From contig JABBNW010000010.1 in the NCBI GenBank assembly GCA_019352115.1, positions 1 to 43,386 of the forward strand: a DNA stretch of 43,386 nucleotides. Reading direction: 5' to 3'. Below are positions 35,994 through 43,386 of the stretch, piece by piece (position 1 is the first letter of the stretch; each line of letters begins with the position of its first letter). The notes beneath the pieces are model-generated. The model worked only from the letters and a program-made list of their open reading frames with translations. It searched no databases and was not told the origin of the DNA. The translations under genes and the position numbers were made by a program. Source of the stretch: Pseudomonadota bacterium (GTDB lineage Bacteria > Pseudomonadota > Alphaproteobacteria > Acetobacterales > Acetobacteraceae).

Positions 35994-37420
35994 CGCGCTT
36001 CGTAGCCCGTTACGTCCCGATGGAAATGGCCGCGCTGTGGCTGTTCGAACTCCTGCTCTCCTGCGCCGGGATCTACGCGATCATCGCGGGCCCGTGGGCG
36101 ATCGATCCGCCCGCCGCCGCCTTCCCGCCGGCTTTCGCCTCCCTGCGCCACGCCGCCCTGCTCGCCGCGATCTTCGGCGGCTCGGGACTGGTCATCGGCC
36201 TCTATCGCACCGAAATCTGCATCAAGCGCCGCCGCCTCTTACTGAACGCCGCCTTGGCGGCCGTCTTCGCCTTCCCCGTGGCGCTTCTCGTCGGCGGCCA
36301 CTTCTCCGCCGCGCTGAGCGAGGTGTACGCACTCTGGCTGGGCAAGCTGTTGGTGCTTTGGCTCGCCTTCGTCGTGGCCAGCCGCTTCCTCCTGCGCTTC
36401 GCCTTCGCACGGAACGCCTTCGTCCGCCGGGTCCTTGTCGTCGGGTCGGATGCAAAGCTGGCCCGTGACCGTATCGCCCCCGGCGCCAGCCAGCGGTTCG
36501 AGTTCGTCCTGCCCGACAGCACACGGCCGGATGTGCCCGCCACCGCAGCCCCCCCCGCCAGCGCAGGGCCCGTCTTCGTCCCGGGGTCCCCGGCGCCGGC
36601 GTCATCCATGGCACCGGCCTCCCTGCGGCGCGACCGCATCTGGGCCATCATGGTCGCCGAGCCCGACGCCGGCCAGACTGCCCGCACGCTCGAACCCGCC
36701 CGCCAGAGCCGCCTGCGCGGGGCGCGCGTCTTCAACGAAATCGGCTTCTGGGAACACTGCCTCGGCCGGGTGAACCTCGACCGGATCGACCAGAACTGGT
36801 TCCTCAGCGGCGACGGATTCACCGACAGCCGGTTCGGCACGCTGGCCAAGCGCACGCTCGACATCGTCGTGAGCGCGGCCTTGCTCGCGCTGACCTTTCC
36901 GCTGATGCTGATCGTCGCCTTGGCGGTGAAACTCGATAGCCCGGGCGCGCTGCTCTATCGCCAGGTGCGAGTCGGGCTGCACGGCCGTCCCTTTACCCTG
37001 CTCAAGTTCCGCAGCATGCGGGCCGATGCCGAAGCCGGGGGCACCCCGCGCTGGGCTGCCCGGCGCGACGACCGCGTGACCCGGATCGGCCGCTTCATGC
37101 GGTCCACCCGCATCGACGAATTGCCGCAATTGCTGAATGTATTGCGCGGCGAAATGAGCCTGGTCGGCCCCCGCCCCGAACGCCCGCATTTCGTCGAACA
37201 ACTGGCGGAAGTGATCCCCTTCTACCACGAGCGCGCCGATGTGAAGCCCGGTATCACTGGATGGGCGCAGGTGAACTTCCCCTACGGCGCTTCGGTCGAG
37301 GATGCGCGGGAAAAACTGTCGTACGACCTCTATTATCTCAAGAACCGGAGCCTCCTGCTCGACCTGTTGATCCTGATCTCCACCGTTCGGGTCATCCTGT
37401 TCCGGGAAGGCGCGCGCTGA
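35990..37420 (+). CDS. Initiating sugar transferase (EpsB-like, PEP-CTERM locus)
   Basis: A 476-residue polyprenyl-phosphate sugar-1-phosphate transferase that should load the first sugar onto undecaprenyl phosphate. The N-terminal half has four or five membrane helices (about 13-135) and a nucleotide-binding-like part (VRRVLVVGSDAKL). A Pro/Ala-rich insert lies at 178-212. The catalytic bacterial sugar transferase domain begins near 287 (KRTLDIVVSAALLALTFPL) and includes LLKFRSMRADAE, TRIDELPQLLNVLRGEMSLV, GPRPERPHFVEQL and GITGWAQVNFPYG. The GTG at 35990 has GGGAG seven bases upstream. It resembles the TIGR03013 sugar transferases of XrtA loci and is divergent from the main operon. Confidence 0.93.
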   Translation: MTRFVARYVPMEMAALWLFELLLSCAGIYAIIAGPWAIDPPAAAFPPAFASLRHAALLAAIFGGSGLVIGLYRTEICIKRRRLLLNAALAAVFAFPVALLVGGHFSAALSEVYALWLGKLLVLWLAFVVASRFLLRFAFARNAFVRRVLVVGSDAKLARDRIAPGASQRFEFVLPDSTRPDVPATAAPPASAGPVFVPGSPAPASSMAPASLRRDRIWAIMVAEPDAGQTARTLEPARQSRLRGARVFNEIGFWEHCLGRVNLDRIDQNWFLSGDGFTDSRFGTLAKRTLDIVVSAALLALTFPLMLIVALAVKLDSPGALLYRQVRVGLHGRPFTLLKFRSMRADAEAGGTPRWAARRDDRVTRIGRFMRSTRIDELPQLLNVLRGEMSLVGPRPERPHFVEQLAEVIPFYHERADVKPGITGWAQVNFPYGASVEDAREKLSYDLYYLKNRSLLLDLLILISTVRVILFREGAR

Positions 37421-37440
37421 CCGCAGGAACGCGCCGCGCA

Positions 37441-37659
37441 TCAGCCGCCCACCAGGTCACGCGCCGTCCGCGGCTCGGCCCACGACAGCCGCATCGAATC
37501 CCATAACGTCGGTCGAGCCGGAGAGGCAACCACCGTGGCCACGAACGTGGGCCGGGACGAAAGTCCGAGCATCGCAGGGGTGACCGCCACGACAAGGTGC
37601 GGCACCTCGTCGCCCTTCGCCTCCGCGCGCGCAGGCGCCTCCATCTCAAGAACGCTCAT
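37441..37659 (-). CDS. Small protein of unknown function
   Basis: A 72-residue frame from ATG 37659, preceded by GGGAGA at six bases, a strong site for this genome. The product begins MSVLEMEAPARAEAKGDEVP and is moderately hydrophobic in the middle (HLVVAVTPAMLGLS, PTFVATVVA) but without a clear membrane helix or domain. It is convergent with the sugar transferase, 20 bases apart. I do not recognise a family. It may belong with the polysaccharide genes. Confidence 0.5.
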   Translation of the reverse strand: MSVLEMEAPARAEAKGDEVPHLVVAVTPAMLGLSSRPTFVATVVASPARPTLWDSMRLSWAEPRTARDLVGG

Positions 37660-37745
37660 TTGTCTCTCCCGGCGATGCCTGACGCACAATGGCCGGAGAT
37701 CGTTGCCGAAAGGTTAATTTCGTCCGTCAGGTCTAAGCGTGAAAT

Positions 37746-37836
37746 GCAATCGAACATGTGGCCGAACGCCCGTTGAAATTGCTCGGGTTATTGGGCCATT
37801 CGGCGGCTGACGGGCGTTCGTTCACACACTTTCAGG
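37746..37836. repeat. Dispersed hairpin repeat, copy B
   Basis: A 91-base element homologous to positions 12654-12746. Perfect 11-base arms CGAACGCCCGT (37763-37773) and ACGGGCGTTCG (37810-37820) enclose the conserved GCTCGGGTT and GGCTG blocks. On the minus strand it begins CCTGAAAG, whose TGA is the stop codon of the GT9 gene. It separates that gene from the small protein gene downstream on the same strand. Confidence 0.7.
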
Positions 37837-38752
37837 GCCCGGAAGCGACCACCCCCTCGGCCGCCGGCACGCCGACCGCGAGGAGGCTGCGCGCTGCCGC
37901 GACCACTTTTTCCACCGCCAGGTCGGCCATGGCGGCGCCGTCCGCACACACCGCGACGGCGCGCGGACCAACCGGGGCATACACCGCTGCCTCGGTCGGG
38001 CCGAACAGCCCGACCGTCGCAGTACCCGTCGCCGCCGCCAGATGCATCAGGCCCGAATCGTTGCCCACGAACAATCGCGCCCGCCGCAGGCACGCCGCGG
38101 CCTCCGCCAGCGACAACCCGCCACAGAGATCGACCGCGTCCGGGAGCAGCGCCAGCACCGGGGCCGCCAGCGCACGCTCCTCCCGCCCCGGCCCGCCCAG
38201 CACCACCGGCACCGCGTCGGCAAGCGGGCCCTCGGCCAGAGCCCGGAACACGGCCGCGAAACGCTCCGGCGCCCAAACCTTGGGCGCCCAGTTGGCAGTC
38301 GGGCCGAGCGCGATGAGCGGACGCCCCGGCGGCAACAGGGAAGCGACTCGGCGCTCGTCCTCCGGCGCGATCCAGGCGATCGGGGCCGGCGGCGGGCTGA
38401 GCCCCAGCACCGCGGCCAGTTGCACGATCTTATGGCCTGGCCGCCGCCGCATCACCGCGCGCCGCCGCGCCCGGACCATGTAGGCAAGCGCCGAGCCGCG
38501 GATGTCGACCACCAGGTCCCACCGCCGCACCGCCGCCCAGGCCCAGAGTGACACCCAGTGCAGGTCCCAGCGTCGCTTGTCGATCACCAGGATGTGCTCG
38601 CAGCGCGGCATGCGCGCGAAGACGCCGACGGCGGGCCGGCCGCAGGCCACGGTGATGCGCGCGTCCGGATGGCAGCGGATCAGATGATCGAGCAGCCCGG
38701 TCGAAAGCACCGCGTCGCCCACCCGGTTCGAGGCGATGAACAGGATCCGCAT
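37832..38752 (-). CDS. Glycosyltransferase family 9 (heptosyltransferase-like)
   Basis: A 306-residue GT-B enzyme of the ADP-heptose:LPS heptosyltransferase family. It begins MRILFIASNRVGDAVLSTGL, the family's N-terminal motif, and has LIALGPTANWAPKVWAPERF. It also has the donor-site segments FVGNDSGLMHLAAATGTATV and GLFGPTEAAVYAP. It probably adds a sugar to LPS core or a surface glycan. The ATG at 38752 is preferred because the frame's 25-codon extension from 38827 lacks family likeness. A consensus -10 lies 87 bases upstream. The 3' end abuts repeat copy B. Confidence 0.9.
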   Translation of the reverse strand: MRILFIASNRVGDAVLSTGLLDHLIRCHPDARITVACGRPAVGVFARMPRCEHILVIDKRRWDLHWVSLWAWAAVRRWDLVVDIRGSALAYMVRARRRAVMRRRPGHKIVQLAAVLGLSPPPAPIAWIAPEDERRVASLLPPGRPLIALGPTANWAPKVWAPERFAAVFRALAEGPLADAVPVVLGGPGREERALAAPVLALLPDAVDLCGGLSLAEAAACLRRARLFVGNDSGLMHLAAATGTATVGLFGPTEAAVYAPVGPRAVAVCADGAAMADLAVEKVVAAARSLLAVGVPAAEGVVASGP

Positions 38753-39065
38753 GCACCACCAGCAATAGCCGGTGTCGCGGCGCCGGGAAACAGCCTCGGG
38801 GCGCGACTCCGTTAACGCGATCGTCACTTTTGCATTGCATTATAGGGATCGCCCCAGCACAGTATCGCTGCCGCCGCGTCCGCAACTGAAGTGGGTCCCT
38901 CACTCGATGCAGCCATGTCGGTCGATCTCCCCCTGCCGTCCCGATCGTCCCGGGCCGGAGCGGTTCCCCCCCGACCCCGCCCCATCCGGTTGTGGCGGGC
39001 TCTTTGCGCCCGCGAGTGCCACTGCGGTCGGGAACGGCCAGGAACCGGCAGGTCTCGGCCGATTT
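38753..39065. other. Divergent region, GT9 / RlpA-like gene
   Basis: About 310 bases between the GT9 start and the preferred RlpA-like start. It contains the AT-rich patch near 38826-38846 with the TATAAT box. An open frame leads into the RlpA-like gene from 38772, but its translation is Arg/Pro-rich and not signal-peptide-like. Confidence 0.4.
38839..38844 (-). promoter_or_regulatory. Perfect TATAAT -10 box upstream of GT9
   Basis: TATAAT on the minus strand inside a small AT-rich patch. The expected -35 position (about 38862-38867) reads CGATAC, a poor match, so activation or an extended element may be needed. The plus-strand reading of the same patch (TATAGG) could serve the RlpA-like gene. 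Confidence 0.35.
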
Positions 39066-39452
39066 TTGTATGGCGGGATACGCCGGGCCGGCGCCGGGCT
39101 GATCCTGGGCGTGGGGCTCCTGCTGCTCGGCCTGCCGTCGGCGCAGGCGCAGATGCCGACGTCGCCGCCCGGACGGATCGGGCTTGCGTCATTCTATGGC
39201 GCCCGCCATCAGGGGCGGATCACCGCCTCCGGGCAGCGGTTCAACGACCGGGCACTGACCGCGGCCTCCCACTCGTTGCCGCTCGGCACGCGCGTTCGGG
39301 TCACGGCGCTGGCGACCGGCCGGTCGGTGGTGGTCACGATCACGGATCGCATGGATGCGCGCCGGCGGGTGCTCGATCTGTCCCGGCGGGCGGCGCAGGA
39401 TCTTGGGATCCTGCGCCGTGGAGTCGCAATGGTGGCGATCGGACCGGTCTGA
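39066..39452 (+). CDS. RlpA-like double-psi beta-barrel protein
   Basis: A 128-residue secreted protein if started at TTG 39066, which gives a textbook signal peptide (MYGGIRRAGAGLILGVGLLL, ending AQA). The mature domain GLASFYGARHQGRITASGQRF, with the later LTAASHSLPLGTRVRVTAL and ITDRMDARRRVLDLSRRAA, is the RlpA barrel, related to septal lytic transglycosylases that act on denuded peptidoglycan. There is no SPOR domain and no lipobox, unlike E. coli RlpA. The usual ND-R-GP stretch is replaced by TDRMDARRR. The start is uncertain because the frame is open from 38772 with an ATG at 38908. Confidence 0.8.
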   Translation: MYGGIRRAGAGLILGVGLLLLGLPSAQAQMPTSPPGRIGLASFYGARHQGRITASGQRFNDRALTAASHSLPLGTRVRVTALATGRSVVVTITDRMDARRRVLDLSRRAAQDLGILRRGVAMVAIGPV

Positions 39453-39454
39453 CC

Positions 39455-39485
39455 GGACGGCGGCGACGACCTGTCGCCTCCGTCC
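39455..39485. terminator. Bidirectional hairpin between convergent genes
   Basis: GGACGGCGGCGAC (39455-39467) pairs with GTCGCCTCCGTCC (39473-39485) with one mismatch and a five-base loop. It fills the gap between the RlpA-like gene's stop and the stop of the repeat protein. There is no T run. Confidence 0.65.
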
Positions 39486-39487
39486 CG

Positions 39488-40336
39488 TCAGGAGACCAAG
39501 TGGCCGCCCGTCGCACCGACATAGCCGACCAGCTTGAGGCTGCCGATGGTGTCGTTCAGGCTCATGCCGTGGCCGCTGCCGGTGGCGTAGGCCATGGTCT
39601 CGACCGGCGCCCCCTTCGCCTGGAACGCCGCCTGGCTGGTGAACACGAACCCGAAAAGTTCGGCCCCCGCGGCGGTGCTGAAGTGGTTCGAGCCGGACGG
39701 GTTGGCCGTATTCGTCAGCGGGTTCAAGGCGGCATCGGCGAAGATGTTCTGCCCAGCCTTCACTGCGCCTTCATAGTAGATCTGGCTGCCGGCGGCGAAC
39801 GGGTTGGCGTTGTTCGACAACTCGATGAAGGCGAGGCCGTTGCTGTTGCTGCCGGTCACCGAGGCAAGCGCCGTGCTGCCTGCGGCGAGCGATACGGTGT
39901 TGCCCGGATTGTAGGTGAACTCCAGCGTATCCGCCGTGCCGTAGAGGGTCGGCAGGTTGCCCGTGGGCGCCGTGCCGTTGAGCGTGATGCCGCTACCGCA
40001 CGTGCCGGTTGTCGCGCTGCCGGAGCCGGAACCCGATTGGTCACTGCCCGAACCCGCGGACCAGCCGTTGGCGGACCCGGGCTGATCGTTCCCGGAGCCG
40101 GAATTGCTCCAACCGGCCCCGCCTGACCCGGAGCCGGACTTGTCGCCACCCGAACCCGTCGCACAACCGCTGCCGGACCCGGATTGATCATTGCCCGACC
40201 CGGACTGACCCCAACCCGACCCGCCCGATCCGGAGCCAGACTGGTCACCACCCGAACCCGTCGCGCAAACGCTGCCGGACCCGGACTGATCATTGCCCGA
40301 CCCGGACTGACCCCAACCGAGCCCGCATCCCTTCAA
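39488..40336 (-). CDS. Gly/Ser-repeat surface-type protein, probably 5'-truncated
   Basis: A 282-codon frame opening at TTG 40336. Residues 7-108 are three 34-residue repeats rich in Gly, Ser, Asp and Gln (GWGQSGSGNDQSGSG, CATGSGGD). Residues 115-282 form a different, beta-rich, Asn/Thr/Gly-rich domain (TLYGTADTLEFTYNPGN, GLAFIELSNNANPFAAGSQ, NHFSTAAGAELFGFVFTS). I do not recognise a family; composition suggests a secreted or surface protein, but no signal peptide is visible. The frame runs back to a stop that is prmC's own TAG, and the first repeat begins at the suspected genome junction. The true N-terminus is therefore probably missing and the TTG is likely not a real start. No PEP-CTERM-like tail: it ends ATGGHLVS. 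Confidence 0.6.
   Translation of the reverse strand: MKGCGLGWGQSGSGNDQSGSGSVCATGSGGDQSGSGSGGSGWGQSGSGNDQSGSGSGCATGSGGDKSGSGSGGAGWSNSGSGNDQPGSANGWSAGSGSDQSGSGSGSATTGTCGSGITLNGTAPTGNLPTLYGTADTLEFTYNPGNTVSLAAGSTALASVTGSNSNGLAFIELSNNANPFAAGSQIYYEGAVKAGQNIFADAALNPLTNTANPSGSNHFSTAAGAELFGFVFTSQAAFQAKGAPVETMAYATGSGHGMSLNDTIGSLKLVGYVGATGGHLVS
40013..40318. repeat. Three 102-bp tandem repeats
   Basis: Units of 102 bases coding for 34 residues; for example ACTGACCCCAACC occurs at 40204-40216 and again at 40306-40318. The two units nearest 40318 are the most alike, and the one nearest 40013 is degenerate. Such repeats are a frequent cause of assembly breaks. Confidence 0.85.
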
Positions 40337-40354
40337 ACTGATTGAATCACTGCG
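40319..40354. other. Suspected junction between two genomes
   Basis: Repeat identity with the preceding unit fades from 40319, and the following bases are AT-richer (for example TTCAAACTGATTGAATCAC), leading straight into prmC. Upstream genes look alphaproteobacterial and downstream genes beta/gammaproteobacterial. Confidence 0.65.
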
Positions 40355-41230
40355 CTATTTACTCCGTTTCCCACCGCTGACCCGTTCTATCCCGGCAATA
40401 TCTTTTGCCGACATCACTCCGGCAAACCCGTGCTGCTGCAATATTGATCGCACCTTGTCGGCTTGGTCATAACCATGCTCCAACAATAGCCATGCATCGT
40501 GCCCAAGGAAATCTTCCGCCTGTGCCACGATGCGGCGGATGTCGTCCAGTCCGTCCGCGCCTGAAGCCAGTGCAGTGATCGGCTCGAAGCGCACATCGCC
40601 TTGGGAGAGATGCGCATCGTCTGCGGCAATATAGGGTGGATTGGAAACAATGAGGTTGAAGTGCTGCCCGGCCAGCCCTGAGAACCAGTCGCTGTGCATA
40701 AATCTTATATTTGCAATGCCCAGTCGACGGGCATTCTCGGCTGCCACCTGCAACGCTGCTTCCGAAGCATCCACTGCCACTACGTCGGCATCGGGTCTAC
40801 TTTGCGCTATGGAGAGCGCGATCGCGCCGCTGCCCGTACCCAGATCCAGCACGCGAACCCTCCCTCTCCCACTGGGGGGATGTTGGAGAGGGGGCATGTG
40901 TTGTAACGCCAGTTCGACCAGCAATTCGGTTTCCGGGCGAGGAATAAGTGTGTCCGGAGTCACCTTGAAGCTCAATCCGAAGAACTCCCGCTCGCCCAAA
41001 ATGTGGGCGACAGGCTCACCCTGTAAGCGACGTTGCAACAAGGAGTCGTAGGCTGCTTGCCGGGTTGCATTCAACACCAGTTCGGAATGCGCCAGCAAAT
41101 AGGAACGCGGAACTTCCAGGACATGCTGCAGCAGGCATTGCACTTCGATGCGGGCAGTCGCCGCGCCGAGATCGAGCGTTGTGTTCAGCCGTGCCGCATC
41201 GGCCCGCAAGATATCCTGAATGGATCGCAA
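40355..41230 (-). CDS. prmC: Peptide chain release factor N5-glutamine methyltransferase
   Basis: A 291-residue SAM-dependent enzyme that methylates the Gln of the GGQ motif in RF1 and RF2. It has the substrate-loop GEREFFGLSFKVTPDTLIPR, the SAM site VLDLGTGSGAIALSIA and the catalytic NPPY (IVSNPPYIAADD). It starts with TTG at 41230, four bases after the prfA stop. A stretch reading PPLQHPPSGRGR (about residues 113-124) sits just before the SAM motif and is encoded by a CCCTCTCC/GGAGAGGG inverted repeat, seemingly inserted in frame. Codon use is less GC-rich than in the first 40 kb. Confidence 0.95.
   Translation of the reverse strand: MRSIQDILRADAARLNTTLDLGAATARIEVQCLLQHVLEVPRSYLLAHSELVLNATRQAAYDSLLQRRLQGEPVAHILGEREFFGLSFKVTPDTLIPRPETELLVELALQHMPPLQHPPSGRGRVRVLDLGTGSGAIALSIAQSRPDADVVAVDASEAALQVAAENARRLGIANIRFMHSDWFSGLAGQHFNLIVSNPPYIAADDAHLSQGDVRFEPITALASGADGLDDIRRIVAQAEDFLGHDAWLLLEHGYDQADKVRSILQQHGFAGVMSAKDIAGIERVSGGKRSK
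40862..40892. repeat. Inverted repeat inside prmC
   Basis: CCCTCTCC (40862-40869) and GGAGAGGG (40885-40892) with a 15-base loop. Elements of this shape are common as dispersed intergenic palindromes in proteobacteria; here it lies within the coding frame. Confidence 0.6.
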
Positions 41231-41234
41231 GGCA

Positions 41235-42317
41235 TCAGCTTTCTTCTGCCAATGCCGACAATAGTTCGGCTTGGTGCTCCGCCATCAGGGCATTGGTCAG
41301 TTCGCTGATTTCACCGTCCATGATCTGATCCATCTTGTACAGCGTGAGGTTGATGCGGTGGTCGGTGACGCGCCCCTGAGGGAAGTTGTATGTACGGATG
41401 CGTTCCGACCTGTCGCCGCTGCCCACCAGCGATTTCCGCTCGGCGGCGATCTTGCTGTGCGCGGCCTGTTCCTGTTTATCCTTGATGCGAGCCGCCAACA
41501 CGCGCAGTGCCTGCGCCTTGTTCTGGTGTTGCGAACGTCCGTCCTGACATTCGACCACGGTGCCGGTGGGAAGATGCGTGATGCGCACAGCGGAATCGGT
41601 CTTGTTGATGTGCTGACCGCCCGCGCCACTGGCGCGGAAGGTATCGATGCGCAAGTCGGCGGGGTTGAGCTCCACTTCCCCCACTTCGTCGGCTTCCGGC
41701 AAAATGGCGACAGTACAGGCAGAGGTGTGGATACGTCCTTGCGTCTCGGTTGCCGGCACACGCTGCACGCGATGGGCTCCTGACTCGAACTTCAACACGG
41801 AGTAAGCGCCCTGGCCGATGATCCTCGCGATAACTTCCTTGTACCCTCCCATTTCACCCAGGCTTTCGGAAATGATCTCGACCTGCCAGCGGCGGCGTTC
41901 GGCAAAGCGCACATACATGCGAAAAATATCGCCTGCAAATATTGCCGCTTCGTCGCCGCCCGTCCCGGCCCGCACTTCGAGGAATACGTTGCGCTCGTCG
42001 TTGGGGTCTTTGGGCAGCAACTGCTTTTGTAATTCAACTTCCAATTGTTCCAGGCGCTCGCGACCAGCCTTGATCTCGGCATCGGCAAATTCGCGCATGT
42101 CCGGATCGCCCGCCATTTCCTGTGCGGTGGCGATGTCCGCCTCGCAGGATTGGTAGGCGTGGTAAAGCCCGACCACCGGCTCGATTTCGGCACGTTCCCG
42201 ATTGAGCTTGCGGAAAGCGCCCATGTCGCGCGTGGCCTCTTCGCTGCTTAACAGACGGGTGACCTCGTCCAACCGCTCACTCAGTTGGGCGAGTTTGGAT
42301 GCGATACTCGGTTTCAT
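41235..42317 (-). CDS. prfA: Peptide chain release factor 1
   Basis: A 360-residue RF1, the usual length, which recognises UAA and UAG stop codons and triggers peptide release. The GGQ hydrolysis motif is in [20 protein letters not shown], and the codon-reading PxT tripeptide appears as PAT in [16 protein letters not shown]. Its ATG at 42317 overlaps the hemA stop (ATGA), and prmC, whose product methylates this GGQ, follows four bases after its stop. The hemA-prfA-prmC order is typical of beta- and gammaproteobacteria. Confidence 0.98.
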   Translation of the reverse strand: MKPSIASKLAQLSERLDEVTRLLSSEEATRDMGAFRKLNRERAEIEPVVGLYHAYQSCEADIATAQEMAGDPDMREFADAEIKAGRERLEQLEVELQKQLLPKDPNDERNVFLEVRAGTGGDEAAIFAGDIFRMYVRFAERRRWQVEIISESLGEMGGYKEVIARIIGQGAYSVLKFESGAHRVQRVPATETQGRIHTSACTVAILPEADEVGEVELNPADLRIDTFRASGAGGQHINKTDSAVRITHLPTGTVVECQDGRSQHQNKAQALRVLAARIKDKQEQAAHSKIAAERKSLVGSGDRSERIRTYNFPQGRVTDHRINLTLYKMDQIMDGEISELTNALMAEHQAELLSALAEES

Positions 42318-43386
42318 TCGGGGGAGTGCAGGTGGTAGATGCGGTGTACCGCTTCCAGAATCGCTTCGCGTTCGCTCGCCTGTGCCTGGTTCAATGCCTG
42401 GGTGGGGGCGTGGAGGAATTTATTGGTCAAAGATGCGCTCAGCAAATCCAGCACCTTTTCAGGGCTCTCGCCTTTCGCCAACAGACGCAAGGCTTTCTCC
42501 ATTTCGGCGCGGCGCTGGCGTTCCGCATGATCGCGCAAGGCGCGGATGGTGGGCACCATTTCGCGCGATTGCATCCAGTGCATGAAATCATTGACGCCGG
42601 AATCGATGATGACTTCGGCTTCTTTCACCGCTCCCTGGCGTGCATCCAGGCCGTCGCGCACCACATCGGACAAGTCGTCCACCGTATAGAGGAAGACATC
42701 GTTTAATTCCGCGACTTCCTTTTCCACGTCGCGCGGTACCGCCAGGTCCACAATGAACAACGGGCGATGCTTGCGTGCCTTGAGTGCGCGCTCGACCATG
42801 CCTTTGCCCAGGATCGGCAAGGGGCTGGCGGTGCAGGTAACGATGATGTCGTGATGCGCCAGCTGTTCCGGCAACTCGTTCAGGGTGATGGCATGGCCAT
42901 TGATGCGCCGCGCCAGGATTTGCGCGCGCTCCAGCGTGCGGTTGGCGACGGTGATGTGTTTCGGGTTGCGTGCGGCGAAATGCACCGCGTTGAGCTCGAT
43001 CATCTCGCCCGCCCCGATGAACAGGATGCTCTGCTCGGAAATGCTGGGATAGATGCGTTCCGCAAGTTTGACGGCAGCCGCGGCCATGGAAACCAGATTG
43101 GCGCCGATCTCGGTCTGGGTTCGCACATCTTTGGCAACCGAGAAGGTGCGCTGGAACAGCTTGTGCAGCAAAAATCCCAATGTGCCGGCCTGCTCGGCCT
43201 GGCGCACCGCCTGTTTCATCTGCCCCAGTATCTGCGGCTCGCCCAGCACCATGGAGTCCAGCCCGCTGGCCACGCGGAAAGCATGCTTTATGGCTTCTTC
43301 CTGCGGCAGGCGGTAGATGTACGGTTCGATCTCGTTGGCAGGCAAATGGTGGAGCAGGGTGTCGAACGTGGGGCAGCGGGTGCGGC
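42314..43386 (-). CDS. hemA: Glutamyl-tRNA reductase, 5'-truncated by the window end
   Basis: Reduces glutamyl-tRNA to glutamate-1-semialdehyde, the first committed step of the C5 route to tetrapyrroles. About 357 residues are present; the N-terminal 60 or so, with the catalytic Cys region, lie beyond the window. Strong motifs are [34 protein letters not shown], the NADPH-binding [40 protein letters not shown] and the dimerisation helix region at the C-terminus. It overlaps prfA by four bases. Alphaproteobacteria normally use ALA synthase instead, so this gene does not fit the first 40 kb. Confidence 0.96.
   Translation of the reverse strand, partial: RTRCPTFDTLLHHLPANEIEPYIYRLPQEEAIKHAFRVASGLDSMVLGEPQILGQMKQAVRQAEQAGTLGFLLHKLFQRTFSVAKDVRTQTEIGANLVSMAAAAVKLAERIYPSISEQSILFIGAGEMIELNAVHFAARNPKHITVANRTLERAQILARRINGHAITLNELPEQLAHHDIIVTCTASPLPILGKGMVERALKARKHRPLFIVDLAVPRDVEKEVAELNDVFLYTVDDLSDVVRDGLDARQGAVKEAEVIIDSGVNDFMHWMQSREMVPTIRALRDHAERQRRAEMEKALRLLAKGESPEKVLDLLSASLTNKFLHAPTQALNQAQASEREAILEAVHRIYHLHSPE

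Noticed and set aside
39488-39530. Repeat protein as the missing exosortase substrate
   Set aside because: Its C-terminus lacks a Pro-containing motif, a hydrophobic helix and a basic tail.
40013-40318. Regular repeats that could suggest a CRISPR array
   Set aside because: The units are 102 bases, directly adjoining, in frame and coding; there are no unique spacers and no cas genes.

Overview
The window is a high-GC proteobacterial contig that appears to be two genomes joined. Positions 1 to about 40,318 read as an alphaproteobacterium, most likely Acetobacteraceae (an Acidiphilium/Rhodopila-like acidophile or phototroph is a guess). This rests on very GC-rich codon use, many GTG starts, ATGA-type gene overlaps, a DUF2336 protein, an RHH_4 small regulator and an adjacent MlaA/MlaC pair. 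From about 40,319 to the end the sequence is visibly less GC-rich and carries hemA-prfA-prmC, a standard beta/gammaproteobacterial gene order. That hemA encodes glutamyl-tRNA reductase, which alphaproteobacteria normally lack because they make 5-aminolevulinate with ALA synthase. The switch falls at the edge of a 102-bp tandem repeat, so an assembly chimera (co-assembled acid-water community members are one possibility) is the leading explanation.

Layout. 0.4-4.2 kb: a PiT-family permease, then trmB, metK and dapB on the minus strand. 4.5-9.9 kb: an MFS transporter with a clear terminator, a DNA glycosylase (tag), a diguanylate cyclase coupled to a DUF2336 protein, and a ribbon-helix-helix protein. 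10-15.3 kb: an LLM oxidoreductase, mlaA-mlaC, a GNAT enzyme, a probable antitoxin remnant and ettA. 15.4-19.6 kb: a tightly overlapped RidA / acyl-CoA ligase / GST operon facing a peptide-type ABC substrate-binding protein. 19.7-22.1 kb: nicotinamidase, a GalE-like epimerase and a YdcF protein.

The centrepiece is 22.1-37.4 kb: an XrtA-type exosortase/exopolysaccharide locus. Ten minus-strand genes follow a tRNA gene in near-continuous array: polysaccharide export lipoprotein, chain-length determinant, tyrosine autokinase, outer-membrane beta-barrel, locus ATPase, polysaccharide deacetylase, FemAB-like protein, exosortase, a Gfo/Idh/MocA-epimerase fusion and a glycosyltransferase. The initiating sugar transferase is divergent, under its own AT-rich promoter. 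Together these should start, polymerise, modify and export a polysaccharide and process exosortase-dependent surface proteins. No protein with a PEP-CTERM-like sorting tail was seen in the window, so the substrates must lie elsewhere.

37.4-40.3 kb: a small unknown protein, a GT9 glycosyltransferase, an RlpA-like protein and a Gly/Ser-repeat protein cut at the suspected junction. Two diverged copies of a roughly 92-bp hairpin repeat (12.65 and 37.75 kb) each supply the stop codon of the neighbouring gene. The anticodon loop of the tRNA gene has C at position 33 in place of the near-universal U.
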